From assembly GCF_000377645.1 (NCBI RefSeq), contig NZ_KB898473.1, positions 1 to 64,000 of the forward strand: a DNA stretch of 64,000 bases, given 5' to 3'. The DNA is from Thiomonas sp. FB-6. Lineage in GTDB: Bacteria > Pseudomonadota > Gammaproteobacteria > Burkholderiales > Burkholderiaceae_C. Position 1 is the first letter of the stretch. The number at the start of each line of letters is the position of its first letter. Under the pieces are notes generated by a model. It was given only the letters and a program-made list of their open reading frames with translations, was not told where the DNA came from and did not search any database. This document shows positions 13,335 to 21,631 of this stretch, piece by piece. Both the position numbers and the translations under genes were made by a program.

Positions 13335-13577
13335 TTACGAGGCCTTGATCTCGTCGATGGATTCGGAGAGTGCTCGAATGCTTTCGAAGGTCTTGCGGCT
13401 CAACAGATGTTGCGGAAACTCGACATCGAAATGTTCCTCCAGCGCGAGCATCAGATTCACGGTGGTCAACGAAGTGAGACCGAGTTCATAAAGATTGGCG
13501 TCCGGCGTGATTTTTTCCGGATCACAGGACAAGCGCCCGTGCTGAAGCACGATTGTGCGAATCTGGTCGATGGACAT
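13335..13577 (-). CDS. Stand-alone acyl/aminoacyl carrier protein
   Basis: 80 residues. The motif ELGLTSLTTV holds the phosphopantetheine attachment Ser 36; the usual D-S-L is T-S-L here, a variant seen in aminoacyl carrier proteins. Four-helix carrier-protein length, acidic helix 2-3 region (ALEEHFDVEF). It is the first gene of the minus-strand operon that continues with the dehydrogenase, the amino acid:carrier protein ligase and DUF1839. A Sfp-type phosphopantetheinyl transferase is encoded about 1 kb away (14238). The upstream 99 bp is shared with the divergent thpR and contains TTGCAA and TAAGCT as weak promoter-like hexamers with a long 19-bp spacer. Confidence 0.93.
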   Translation of the reverse strand: MSIDQIRTIVLQHGRLSCDPEKITPDANLYELGLTSLTTVNLMLALEEHFDVEFPQHLLSRKTFESIRALSESIDEIKAS

Positions 13578-13676
13578 GGTGAATTGATGCTGAATGGCAG
13601 CTTAGCAGTCTAAACCCCCGGTTTTGCAAATTCAGCGCGCGCCCCCGGACTTGGGGGGGCCATCTACACTCGCCTC

Positions 13677-14222
13677 ATGTACGTCCCCGAGCCCGCATGG
13701 CGCCTGTTCTTCGCGCTGGACCCCTCGCCCGCGTTGCGCGAGCGCCTGGCCGCGCACTCCGGGCGCTGGGACTGGGACGCCCGCGCGCGCCCCACGGCCG
13801 CGCGCAGGCTGCACCTCACGCTGGTGTTCATGCCCCAGGTGGAGCCCGCCCGGGTGGGCGAACTGCTGCGGGTCGGCGCCGAGGCCGCCGCGGCGGGCCG
13901 GGGCTGCCAACTGCTGCTGGACCACGCCGAGGTCTGGCCGGCCGGCGGCATCGCGCATCTTTCGCCGTCGCGGATTCCCCCGGCGCTGCAGGCCCTGCAC
14001 GATGCGCTGCTGGCCGGCGCGCTGGCCGCGGGCATGCCGGCCGACAGCCGGGCCTGGCGCCCGCACCTCACGCTGGGTCGCAAGGCGCGGCCGGAGCAGG
14101 CGCCCGGGAGCTTCGAGCCCCTGGCCTGGCAGGTGCGCGGCTTCTCGCTCCAGCGCTCGCGCCTGGGAAGCGGGCGCTACGAGGTGCTGGCCCGCTGGCG
14201 CCTCGGGTCCGAGCCGGCCTGA
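13677..14222 (+). CDS. thpR: RNA 2',3'-cyclic phosphodiesterase (2H phosphoesterase)
   Basis: 181 residues with the two HxTx motifs that define the 2H phosphoesterase family: HLTLVF near residue 42 and HLTLGR near residue 123. Related LigT/ThpR enzymes open 2',3'-cyclic phosphate ends of RNA. ATG 13677 is chosen because the family's conserved WRLFFALDPSPALRERL begins a few residues later. A GC-rich hairpin (CCCCC / GGGGG around 13647-13664) lies directly upstream. Divergent from the carrier-protein operon and convergent with the phosphopantetheinyl transferase gene. Probably a housekeeping neighbour with no role in the operon. Confidence 0.9.
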   Translation: MYVPEPAWRLFFALDPSPALRERLAAHSGRWDWDARARPTAARRLHLTLVFMPQVEPARVGELLRVGAEAAAAGRGCQLLLDHAEVWPAGGIAHLSPSRIPPALQALHDALLAGALAAGMPADSRAWRPHLTLGRKARPEQAPGSFEPLAWQVRGFSLQRSRLGSGRYEVLARWRLGSEPA

Positions 14223-14237
14223 AGGCCCGGGCGGGCC

Positions 14238-14990
14238 TCAGCGCGCCAGCACGCCGGCGCCGTCGAGCTCGAAGCGCATGACCCGTCCGATGCCGCCGGC
14301 CACGGCCAGTGCGGCGCGGAAACCGGCCGGCACGCCCAGCGACACCAGCTCGAGTTCGCGCGCACCGATGCGCAGGCGCATCGGCTGCGGCTCCAGCCCG
14401 GCGTGCAGCTTGCGAGGCTCCAGGTTCAAGCCCAGGCCCACCGCTTTCAGGCAGGCCTCCTTGCGCGTCCAGCAGGTCACGAAGGGCTCGGCCTGCGCCC
14501 CGTCGGCCAGTGCGGCAAGCTGCTCCAGTTCGCGTGGGTCCAGCACGGCCGCGGCCAGGTCCGGGCCCGGCAGGTCCGGGCGCACGGCCTCGACGTCCAC
14601 CCCCAGCTCGGCGGCCGTGCCCAGCGCCAGCAAGGCGAGCTCCTTGCTGTGGCTGAGGTTGAAATGCAGCCCGGCACGGGGCCCGACCAGGCGCGGCTTG
14701 CCCTGCGGCTCCTGAACGAACGCCGCCCGGGCCGGCTCGCAGCCCAGATAGGCACCGAGGATCGCCCGCAGTGCCACGTGCGCCCGCACGTAGCGCCTGG
14801 CGTCGTCGGAGTGCACGAAACGGCGCGCTCGCTCCAGCTCGGCTTCGTCCAGGCACTGCGAGGACGCTGCCGCAGGGGCTTGCAGATCGATGCACCAGAC
14901 GTGCACGTCGCCACCCTGCGGCCAGGCCTGCGGCGGCAAGGCCTCCAGGCAGGCGGAGGAATCGTCGCGTTCGGCGCGAATCACCGGCAT
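14238..14990 (-). CDS. 4'-phosphopantetheinyl transferase, Sfp type
   Basis: 250 residues, the two-lobed Sfp/EntD-type length. Visible motifs are FNLSHSKELALLA, the magnesium-binding LGVDVEAV and WTRKEACLKAVGLGL. It transfers the phosphopantetheine arm of CoA to carrier-protein serines. Given the NRPS at the left edge and the stand-alone carrier protein 0.7 kb away, it is the natural activator of both. The frame is open further upstream, but ATG 14990 (MPVIRAERDD) precedes the first family-like sequence. The gene runs opposite to thpR and in the same direction as the WHy-domain gene 34 bp upstream. Confidence 0.93.
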   Translation of the reverse strand: MPVIRAERDDSSACLEALPPQAWPQGGDVHVWCIDLQAPAAASSQCLDEAELERARRFVHSDDARRYVRAHVALRAILGAYLGCEPARAAFVQEPQGKPRLVGPRAGLHFNLSHSKELALLALGTAAELGVDVEAVRPDLPGPDLAAAVLDPRELEQLAALADGAQAEPFVTCWTRKEACLKAVGLGLNLEPRKLHAGLEPQPMRLRIGARELELVSLGVPAGFRAALAVAGGIGRVMRFELDGAGVLAR

Positions 14991-15024
14991 CGTGGGCTCC
15001 CGGGCGTGGGTTCGCGGCGCGCCG

Positions 15025-15552
15025 TCAACGCAGGCGCAAGGCCACTTCGCCCTGTTCGTGGAAGGGAACGCGCAGCAGGGTATGGCCCAGCTCCGCATCG
15101 CCGTCGAGCTGGTAGTGGACGAGGCCGTCGGGCGGCAACGCCGCCAGCACCTGCAGCAGCGCCGCCCCGTCCACGTCCACGCGCACGGGCACCTCGGCCA
15201 TGCCATGGGGCGGCAGGTCCAGGTCGCCGGTGCTGTGGCCCTGCGCGGTGGCGGTGCCGTTGAAACTGCAGTGGAAGCGGATGTCGTCCAGCGACAGCTT
15301 CCACCCGCCCGGGTTGCGCACCTGCAGCACCAGATCGATGCGGGCCTGGTTGCCACGCAGTTCGATGCCGCGCACGGCCGCGATGCGCAGGCGGGGCCCC
15401 AAGGCCTGAGCGGCTGGCGCGGACGATGCCGCGGAAGCCGCCAGCTCGGGCGCGGACGCGGGCCCGGAGGCCGCGGCGCGTGCCGAGGGAGGGAGGGCCA
15501 GCGCCCCCAGGGTCAAGGCCAGCGCCCACGGGCGCGCGTCAATCCTGTGCAT
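15025..15552 (-). CDS. WHy/LEA14-like exported protein
   Basis: 175 residues. The N-terminus ([19 protein letters not shown]) looks like a Sec signal peptide with an Ala-X-Ala site. An Ala/Ser-rich linker follows, then one LEA14/WHy-type beta-sandwich: [28 protein letters not shown] and [12 protein letters not shown]. These domains are found in small periplasmic or lipid-anchored stress proteins of Proteobacteria; exact role unknown. Its first codons overlap the last 14 bp of apt, so the two are probably co-transcribed. Confidence 0.75.
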   Translation of the reverse strand: MHRIDARPWALALTLGALALPPSARAAASGPASAPELAASAASSAPAAQALGPRLRIAAVRGIELRGNQARIDLVLQVRNPGGWKLSLDDIRFHCSFNGTATAQGHSTGDLDLPPHGMAEVPVRVDVDGAALLQVLAALPPDGLVHYQLDGDAELGHTLLRVPFHEQGEVALRLR

Positions 15553-16087
15553 CGAAGCGAAGCAATGTGAACAGTTCCAGGCCGGCCTCGCGCAGCGCCG
15601 CGGAGCCCCCGAGCTCGGGCAGGTCGACGATCGCCGCGCCCTCGACCACGCTGGCGCCCAGGCGCTGCAGCAGCCGGTGCGCGGCGAGCATGGTGCCGCC
15701 GGTGGCGATGAGATCGTCGATCAGCAGCACACGCTGCCCGGCGCGCAGGGCGTCGCTGTGCACCTCCACGGTGGCGCTGCCGTACTCCAGCGCGTAGCTC
15801 TCCGAAAGGGTCTCGAAGGGCAGCTTACCCTTCTTGCGCACCGGCACGAAGCCCACGCCGAGCTCGAAGGCCACGACCGAACCGATGATGAAGCCGCGTG
15901 CGTCGATGCCGGCAACCACGTCGGGGCGCCTGGCCGGGTCCATGTAGCGCCAGACGAACTGGTCGACCAGCACACGCATGGCGCGCGCATCCAGCAGCAG
16001 CGGGGTGATGTCGCGGAATCGCACGCCCGGCTGGGGCCAGTCGGCGACGGTGCGGATGCGCGAGCGCAGGTAGGCCTCGATATCCAT
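15539..16087 (-). CDS. apt: Adenine phosphoribosyltransferase
   Basis: 182 residues, normal length. Converts adenine and PRPP to AMP in purine salvage. Conserved N-terminal [14 protein letters not shown] and the PRPP-binding motif [13 protein letters not shown] are complete. It overlaps the exported WHy-domain gene by 14 bp and lies 32 bp downstream of the BPSS1780-type membrane protein gene, all on the minus strand. Confidence 0.96.
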   Translation of the reverse strand: MDIEAYLRSRIRTVADWPQPGVRFRDITPLLLDARAMRVLVDQFVWRYMDPARRPDVVAGIDARGFIIGSVVAFELGVGFVPVRKKGKLPFETLSESYALEYGSATVEVHSDALRAGQRVLLIDDLIATGGTMLAAHRLLQRLGASVVEGAAIVDLPELGGSAALREAGLELFTLLRFDAQD

Positions 16088-16119
16088 GGGCTGAGGAAGG
16101 AAAGGTGGAGAGGCGCGAG

Positions 16120-16947
16120 TCAGGCTTCGGGGTCCCGCGGCGCGGCAGGCGCGCCGGCGCCGAACACGTCATCGTAGGACGCGTAGGAGGCGCCGGAGAT
16201 CATGGGCATGAGCACCAGCCAGCCCAGGCCCAGGGGAATGGTGGCGGCAATGCCCAGCGGAATCAGCAGCAGCGTGAACACCACCACGGCCCCGAGGTTG
16301 GCGAAAGCCGCGCGAGCCGACGTGCGTATCGCCTGCCAGGCCCCCAGCCCTCCCAGCGCGACCAGGGTGCCGACGAACCAGAATGCGACACTGCAGGCCA
16401 TCAAGGCCAACACCATCAGCAGCCCGCCCAGGATTCCGGCACCCAGGCCCATGCCCATGCCGTGCATGAAGGCATCGGGAGAAACTTCCATCATGTGCCC
16501 GAAGGATTCCATGCGGGTCAGCCCGATCCCGAACAGCAGCAGGAGCAGCAGGCTCAGCACCAGCATCACCGCCAGGATCAGCAACATCACCAGCAGCGAG
16601 GCGAGCAGCAGGGAACCCAGGCGCGGCCACCAGCGGCGAGAGGATTCGCCCAGCGCACCCTCGTTGTCGGCCTCGACGGCCAGGCCCTCGGGCGTGATGC
16701 TTCGCGCGCGCGCCCAGCGCCGGCCCAGCACCGAGGCGAACACGGCCCCCAGCGTGAACAGGGGCATGCTCAGCCATTGCGCCAGCAGACCGCCCCTGGG
16801 CCCCGCCTTGTGCAGGATCACGGTCAGGATGATCAGCGCCACGCTCAGGCCCACCCAGGCCCAGGGCGCGCGCAGGAAGCTGCGCCAGCCTTGCGCCCAC
16901 CAGGTGGCGCCGTGAGAAGCGGGGACGCGGCGGAAGGAGAGGTCCAT
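16120..16947 (-). CDS. BPSS1780-type integral membrane protein
   Basis: 275 residues with about six hydrophobic segments. It begins with the amphipathic [17 protein letters not shown] block that marks this betaproteobacterial family of unknown function. ATG 16947 was preferred to an upstream in-frame start because the family N-terminus starts exactly there. A Lys/Arg-poor, Leu-rich core ([14 protein letters not shown]) lies in the middle. The upstream 206 bp is divergent with the polysaccharide deacetylase gene. Function unknown. Confidence 0.75.
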   Translation of the reverse strand: MDLSFRRVPASHGATWWAQGWRSFLRAPWAWVGLSVALIILTVILHKAGPRGGLLAQWLSMPLFTLGAVFASVLGRRWARARSITPEGLAVEADNEGALGESSRRWWPRLGSLLLASLLVMLLILAVMLVLSLLLLLLFGIGLTRMESFGHMMEVSPDAFMHGMGMGLGAGILGGLLMVLALMACSVAFWFVGTLVALGGLGAWQAIRTSARAAFANLGAVVVFTLLLIPLGIAATIPLGLGWLVLMPMISGASYASYDDVFGAGAPAAPRDPEA

Positions 16948-17153
16948 GTTCGCTTGATCGTTCGGAGAAAGGGTCGCGTCGGCACGGTCGGATGCTTCGC
17001 CATGCCGGCCGCAGCGCACTCGCCCGGATTATTGAGCCTGCCGCTTGCCACCATGGACCCCCGGGAAATGGGTGATGCGCCCAAAGCCTTGGATTGCTCT
17101 AATCCCTGTCGGCACGCTACGCTCGGCGTCAGCCGGCCGGCGAGCCTCCTTTC

Positions 17154-18086
17154 ATGACGCGTACCTACAAGAACACTCTGCACCGCGTGGCGCTGAACAG
17201 CGGCGTCTCCCGCTGGCTCGCCCGCCGCATCGAGGCCCCACGGATTATCACCCTGCACGGGGTTGGCGACGCCGGCTTTCCGTTGCAGGAATTCGTTCGC
17301 CTCATGGAATGGATGCGCGGCAATTTCCGCATATGTGCACTTTCGGATCTGATCGACGACATTCTGTCCCGCCGCCGTTCCGGCCCGGGCAGGGTTGCCA
17401 TCACCTTCGACGACGGACTGCGCAACCAGGTCCGGGATGCGTATCCGGTGCTGCGCTCGCTGGGACTTTGCGCAACCGTGTTCGTCTGCCCCGGCCTCGT
17501 GGAACGCGGCCAGTGGCTCTGGAACCATGAGGCCCGTGCACGGCTTCGTCGCCTGAGCCCGGAGCAACTCCGGGATTTCGCCGACTCGATGTCGGCGCCG
17601 CGCAGCGACGTGGAACCCCTGGTCGAATGGATGAAGTCTCTTCGACGGGATCGGCGCGCCACCGTCGAGCAGGCACTGCGCGACCGAACGCCGAGTTTCC
17701 AGGCCAGCGCGCAGGAACACGACAGTTTCGACATCGTGTCCTGGGAAGAACTCGCGTCGCTGGACCCGGCCGTCATGGCGGTGGGCTCGCACACGCTCGA
17801 CCATCCGATCCTGACGACCCTGGACGACGCCGAAGTCGTCCGTGAACTGGGGCAGAGCCGCAAGCTGCTCGAACAACGCCTGCAGCGCAGCGTGGATACC
17901 TTCTGCTATCCGAACGGCGCCTTCGATGCCCGGGTACGCGAGCTCACATCCAGGCATTACCGTGCCGCGCTATCCAGCGAGGACGGGGTGGTTCGCGAAG
18001 ACGAGGATCCCTTTGCCATTCATCGCATTCCCGCCTCCCCCGACCTTCACCTGACCGCCTGGCGCATGCACCGCCCCGACGCCTGA
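17154..18086 (+). CDS. Polysaccharide deacetylase (NodB-type)
   Basis: 310 residues. NodB fold with the metal-binding VAITFDDGLRNQV and GSHTLDHP motifs intact, then the CYPNGAF motif. No obvious signal peptide; a basic N-terminus (MTRTYKNTLHRVALNSG) suggests a cytoplasmic or membrane-associated enzyme. It probably removes N-acetyl groups from amino-sugar units of the exopolysaccharide. It faces the end of the minus-strand polysaccharide operon (convergent with the flippase gene), so it has its own promoter in the 206-bp region upstream, where I see no clear consensus boxes. Confidence 0.88.
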   Translation: MTRTYKNTLHRVALNSGVSRWLARRIEAPRIITLHGVGDAGFPLQEFVRLMEWMRGNFRICALSDLIDDILSRRRSGPGRVAITFDDGLRNQVRDAYPVLRSLGLCATVFVCPGLVERGQWLWNHEARARLRRLSPEQLRDFADSMSAPRSDVEPLVEWMKSLRRDRRATVEQALRDRTPSFQASAQEHDSFDIVSWEELASLDPAVMAVGSHTLDHPILTTLDDAEVVRELGQSRKLLEQRLQRSVDTFCYPNGAFDARVRELTSRHYRAALSSEDGVVREDEDPFAIHRIPASPDLHLTAWRMHRPDA

Positions 18087-18108
18087 TCCCGGGGCCGATG
18101 CGCCGCCT

Positions 18109-19635
18109 TCAAGCTCCGCGCAGGCGCTCGAGGGCCTTGCGCGCCAGGCCGCGCGTACGGGCATCCACCAGCAGGAGCAGTCCGCCGTAGAGCAGCGCGC
18201 CACCGACGATCCGCAGCCCGATGCGTTCGAGCGAGTTGACGGGGTCGATACGACTCGTCACGGCGTACATCGCGCCCGACATGAGCGCGAACTTGAGCAG
18301 GTCGGACCACGGTACGCGCAGGGATACGGTTCCCCTGCCGAAGAATCCGGTGAGCACCGTGTAGACCGTCAAGCTGCACAGCGTGGCCAGCGCGGCCCCC
18401 TCGATGCCGATGCGCCGGGTGAGAACCGCGGTAAGCACCAGGTTCACCGCGGAAGCGGTGAACACCGAGTACATGACGACCCGTGTGAGCTTGTTGATGT
18501 AGATTCCGGCGCTGAAAATCGGGGTCCCGCCGGCGACCAGCATTCCGCTGACGATATAGACGAACAGCGAGGTACTGACGGCATATCGATCCGACGCCAG
18601 CAGTCGCAGCAGATCCGGCGCCACGACCGCCATGCCGGCCACGATCGGGAAGGCCAGCATCAGGTAGTAGTGCAGCGCATGCTGGAGAAACTCCTCCGTC
18701 CTGGCGCGCCCCTGAGCCTCCCACATGCGCAGATACATAGGTACGACCGCCTGTGCGAAGGCGCCGGTCAGCACGCCCTGGAGATAGTCGCAGAAATTGT
18801 AGGCGGCGGAATATGAACCCAGGGGCCCGGGACCGAGTTCGAAATTGATGATGTAGCGCCCCCCCATGCTCAGCAGGAGTCCGGACAGTTCACTGGCCAG
18901 CAAGGGCAGCCCGAAACCCAGCATGGCGAGAAACAGCGGGCGTGAGAACCTGGAGGGGGAGAAGGCGTCGCGCCGGGCGTAATAGGCGATCAGCAGTCCG
19001 GTGGCGACGGCTTCGCTCACCAGGGTGGCGAGGAAGAACCCCCACAGGTTGCGCGCCACCGTGAACAGCACGCCGACGACGAAAGCCAGGCCCAGGTATT
19101 TGCGGATAACGGCATAGAAGCTGTACAAGCCGCTCTTCTGTTCGGCGCGCAGGAGATTCAGCATCGCACTGTCGAGCACCCGCACCAGGATCAGGGGCGA
19201 GACCGCGGCGATCAGGTACTGGATGCCTCCGTGCCCCCACCAGCGCGCCGGCATGACGGCGAACACCAGGGCGCTCAGGGCACTGGCGACCATGCCGACC
19301 CCGAGCATGCCGAACAGCACGGTCGAGAAGAACCCTACACGGTCTCCACCCCGCTTGCCTCCCTCGATTTCCGCGTAGAAACGCACGACCGACTGCTGCA
19401 GGCCGAGTTTGCCGACCCCGACCAGAAAGCCCAGCGTGACGTTGACCAGCCCCAGCATGCCGTATTCCGCGACCGTGAAGGTACGCGTGAAGATCGGAAA
19501 GGAGACCATGCTGGCCAGCGTGATCAGCAAGGTGCCCGCAGAATAGTTGGAGGTATGACGAAGCAGTCGCCATAGGCCGCCCACGTGGGAGGCCTTGTGC
19601 GCCGGCACGCCCTGCGGCGCTTCCGGGGACGTCAT
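18109..19635 (-). CDS. Oligosaccharide flippase, Wzx type
   Basis: 508 residues and about 14 hydrophobic segments, typical of the MATE/MOP polysaccharide flippase group. The conserved N-terminal SNYSAGTLLITLASMVSFPIF region is present. It would move undecaprenyl-linked repeat units across the inner membrane. ATG 19635 overlaps the TGA of the upstream glycosyltransferase by 4 bp (ATGA). It is the last gene of the long minus-strand polysaccharide operon. With a Wzy-like polymerase/ligase and a Wzc-type system it supports a Wzx/Wzy-dependent pathway. Confidence 0.9.
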   Translation of the reverse strand: MTSPEAPQGVPAHKASHVGGLWRLLRHTSNYSAGTLLITLASMVSFPIFTRTFTVAEYGMLGLVNVTLGFLVGVGKLGLQQSVVRFYAEIEGGKRGGDRVGFFSTVLFGMLGVGMVASALSALVFAVMPARWWGHGGIQYLIAAVSPLILVRVLDSAMLNLLRAEQKSGLYSFYAVIRKYLGLAFVVGVLFTVARNLWGFFLATLVSEAVATGLLIAYYARRDAFSPSRFSRPLFLAMLGFGLPLLASELSGLLLSMGGRYIINFELGPGPLGSYSAAYNFCDYLQGVLTGAFAQAVVPMYLRMWEAQGRARTEEFLQHALHYYLMLAFPIVAGMAVVAPDLLRLLASDRYAVSTSLFVYIVSGMLVAGGTPIFSAGIYINKLTRVVMYSVFTASAVNLVLTAVLTRRIGIEGAALATLCSLTVYTVLTGFFGRGTVSLRVPWSDLLKFALMSGAMYAVTSRIDPVNSLERIGLRIVGGALLYGGLLLLVDARTRGLARKALERLRGA

Positions 19636-20789
19636 GACGAGCGCCCCTGGTACACCCCGACCAGCAGCGCGAGCACTCGATCGGGGGCGAAGCCCTGCTC
19701 GACCGACAGCCGCGCGTGGCGCCCGAGTCGCGCCCGAAGCTCGGGCTCGTCGAGCAGTTTCTGGATCGCGGCGCCAAGCGCGGCAACGTCCTCGGCGTCC
19801 ACCAGGAGGCCGGAATGTTCGTGCTCGATCACGTCCTCGTGCCCGCTGATGCGCGTGGCGACGACGGGCAGTTGCGCCGCCATCGCCTCCAGCACCGCAT
19901 TGGGCAGGCCCTCCTGGCGCGAGGCCTGGACGTAGATGACCGCCTCTCGGAGCAGGGGCGCGACATCCGCCAGCATGCCGGGGAAGTCGACGGAATCGGA
20001 AACACCGAGACGTACGGCCAGTTCGCGCAGTGCCGCGTGTTCGGGGCCGTCTCCCGCCAGGACGAGGCGAGCGTGGCCACGGCGCGGCAGCAGGCTCCAG
20101 GCCCGCAGCAGGATGTCCAGGCCCTTGACGGCGACATGCCGGCCCGCGAACACCACCTTGGGGGGCTCGCGGACTTCGGAACGGTTGCCGACAAAGCGCC
20201 CGCAATCGACGGCATTGGGAATGCGATGCAGCCGCCCCGGAGGGTAGCCGGCCTCGCGCAGCATGGTCAGGGTGTGATGGCTGATGCACTGGAAGGCGTC
20301 CAGCCTGCGGGCGCCCGCGTTGAGCAGCCGATGCTTGATCTTGTTGCGCAGTCCCGGGTCGAGCAGCCCGCCGTCGAATTCCGCCGCCCCGGAGACCTTG
20401 ACCACGACCGGCACGCGCAGCCAGGGCTTCAACCATCCGATGGCGGCCGCCAGGTTGTGCATCATGTGGACATGGATGGCGTCGAAGCGGGTTCGATGCC
20501 CGTACAGCCACGCCGCCACACGGAAGTTCAGCCAGAGAGCCCCGAGCCCCTTGACTCGCGGATACCCCAGGCGGCGTACCTCGATGCCGTCGACCTCCTC
20601 GCGTGCCAGTTGGCGTCGATCGAGGCGCGGCGCGAGGATACGCACGGAATGTCCCGCCGCCACGAACTCCCGCGCCAGCAGCCGCGCCTGCATCTCGGCG
20701 CCGCCGGTCGCCGGATAGCGACCGTCGATCACGAAAAGCAGGCGCAGGCAAGACTCTGGAGACTTCGGACGAGGATCGGCGGCAGCCAT
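19632..20789 (-). CDS. Glycosyltransferase, family 4 (GT-B)
   Basis: 385 residues, complete GT-B fold. N-terminal DGRYPATGGAEMQARLL, mid-protein IPNAVDCGRF, and the donor-binding region ASRQEGLPNAVLEAMAAQLP with the EX7E-type glutamates are visible. It adds one sugar to the growing lipid-linked repeat unit. ATG 20789 is the first start before conserved sequence, but there is no clear Shine-Dalgarno; a TTG start further upstream is possible. It ends in an ATGA overlap with the flippase gene. An 79-bp space separates it from the DUF218 gene. Donor sugar unknown. Confidence 0.88.
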   Translation of the reverse strand: MAAADPRPKSPESCLRLLFVIDGRYPATGGAEMQARLLAREFVAAGHSVRILAPRLDRRQLAREEVDGIEVRRLGYPRVKGLGALWLNFRVAAWLYGHRTRFDAIHVHMMHNLAAAIGWLKPWLRVPVVVKVSGAAEFDGGLLDPGLRNKIKHRLLNAGARRLDAFQCISHHTLTMLREAGYPPGRLHRIPNAVDCGRFVGNRSEVREPPKVVFAGRHVAVKGLDILLRAWSLLPRRGHARLVLAGDGPEHAALRELAVRLGVSDSVDFPGMLADVAPLLREAVIYVQASRQEGLPNAVLEAMAAQLPVVATRISGHEDVIEHEHSGLLVDAEDVAALGAAIQKLLDEPELRARLGRHARLSVEQGFAPDRVLALLVGVYQGRSS

Positions 20790-20868
20790 GCGAAAAGGAG
20801 GACCAGCGAACGGGTCAACTGCGCAGCCTAGCTTTCGGTGCGGGCTGCGGCCATCCCTTGATCGGGTG

Positions 20869-21618
20869 TCAGCGGAGCAAGACCCACCGATAATAGACAG
20901 ATCCGAAGTACTCGTGGAGCGCGAACTCCATCTTTCGCAGTGCGCCCCGGCTCGGGATGAGCATGTCCCAGGACCCGTCGTCCACGGCCTGGAAGTCCTG
21001 CGGCAGCGCGCATACACCGAGCCCCGCACGGTGGAAGCTGAATACCGCTCGGGGCATGTGGTAGGCCGACGTGACGAGATAGATGGGCCGGCGGCCTGCG
21101 CCGCGCAGCATGCGGGCCACCGCGCGAGCACTGCCCCAGGTAGTCCTGGATTCACGCTCGACCAGGATGCGGGTGGCCGGGAAGCCCAGGCGTCGTGCCA
21201 GTTGCGCCATGAGGTCGGCTTCGCGTTCGGTGGATCCGTTGCCGCCGGAGATCAGCAACTCGCTCCCGGGCACCGCCTTCGCGACACGAACCCCGGCGAT
21301 CAACCGGCGCAGGCTTTCGCCGCTCAGCGAGCCGACGGCGGCCGGGTCCGCGACATCCACATGCAGCCCCCCCGCGAGGACGACCACCATCGCGCCGTCA
21401 GGCGGCGGGCCGCAGGAGGCGGCGAGTCGTCGCGCCTGGCTTTCCAGCCCGCGCAGCGCGAGGTTCGCGGCCCAGGGAGATCCCACGACCCAGTACAGCA
21501 GGAGCACGGCCCAGCAAGCCAGGCGCAGGCGCCTGGACGTTCGTGACGTCAGGCTCCCGAGCGCCAGGCCAAGCAGCGCCCATCCGATCCACGAAAAGGG
21601 GGAGGCCAGGAAGTCCAC
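20869..21618 (-). CDS. DUF218/YdcF-ElyC-like membrane protein
   Basis: About 249 residues. Two N-terminal membrane segments are followed by the DUF218 domain: VVVLAGGLHVDV, ISGGNGSTEREADLMAQLA, ESRTTWGSARAVA and YLVTSAYHMPRAV. Relatives such as ElyC and SanA act in envelope or peptidoglycan-precursor metabolism, and DUF218 genes recur in exopolysaccharide loci. The start is uncertain: GTG 21618 (VDFLASPFSW) sits 14 bp after the stop of the upstream glycosyltransferase and leads directly into the first membrane segment, while an ATG at 21681 would overlap that gene by 50 bp. Confidence 0.75.
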   Translation of the reverse strand: MDFLASPFSWIGWALLGLALGSLTSRTSRRLRLACWAVLLLYWVVGSPWAANLALRGLESQARRLAASCGPPPDGAMVVVLAGGLHVDVADPAAVGSLSGESLRRLIAGVRVAKAVPGSELLISGGNGSTEREADLMAQLARRLGFPATRILVERESRTTWGSARAVARMLRGAGRRPIYLVTSAYHMPRAVFSFHRAGLGVCALPQDFQAVDDGSWDMLIPSRGALRKMEFALHEYFGSVYYRWVLLR

Positions 21619-21631
21619 GCGAAAGGCCGGC

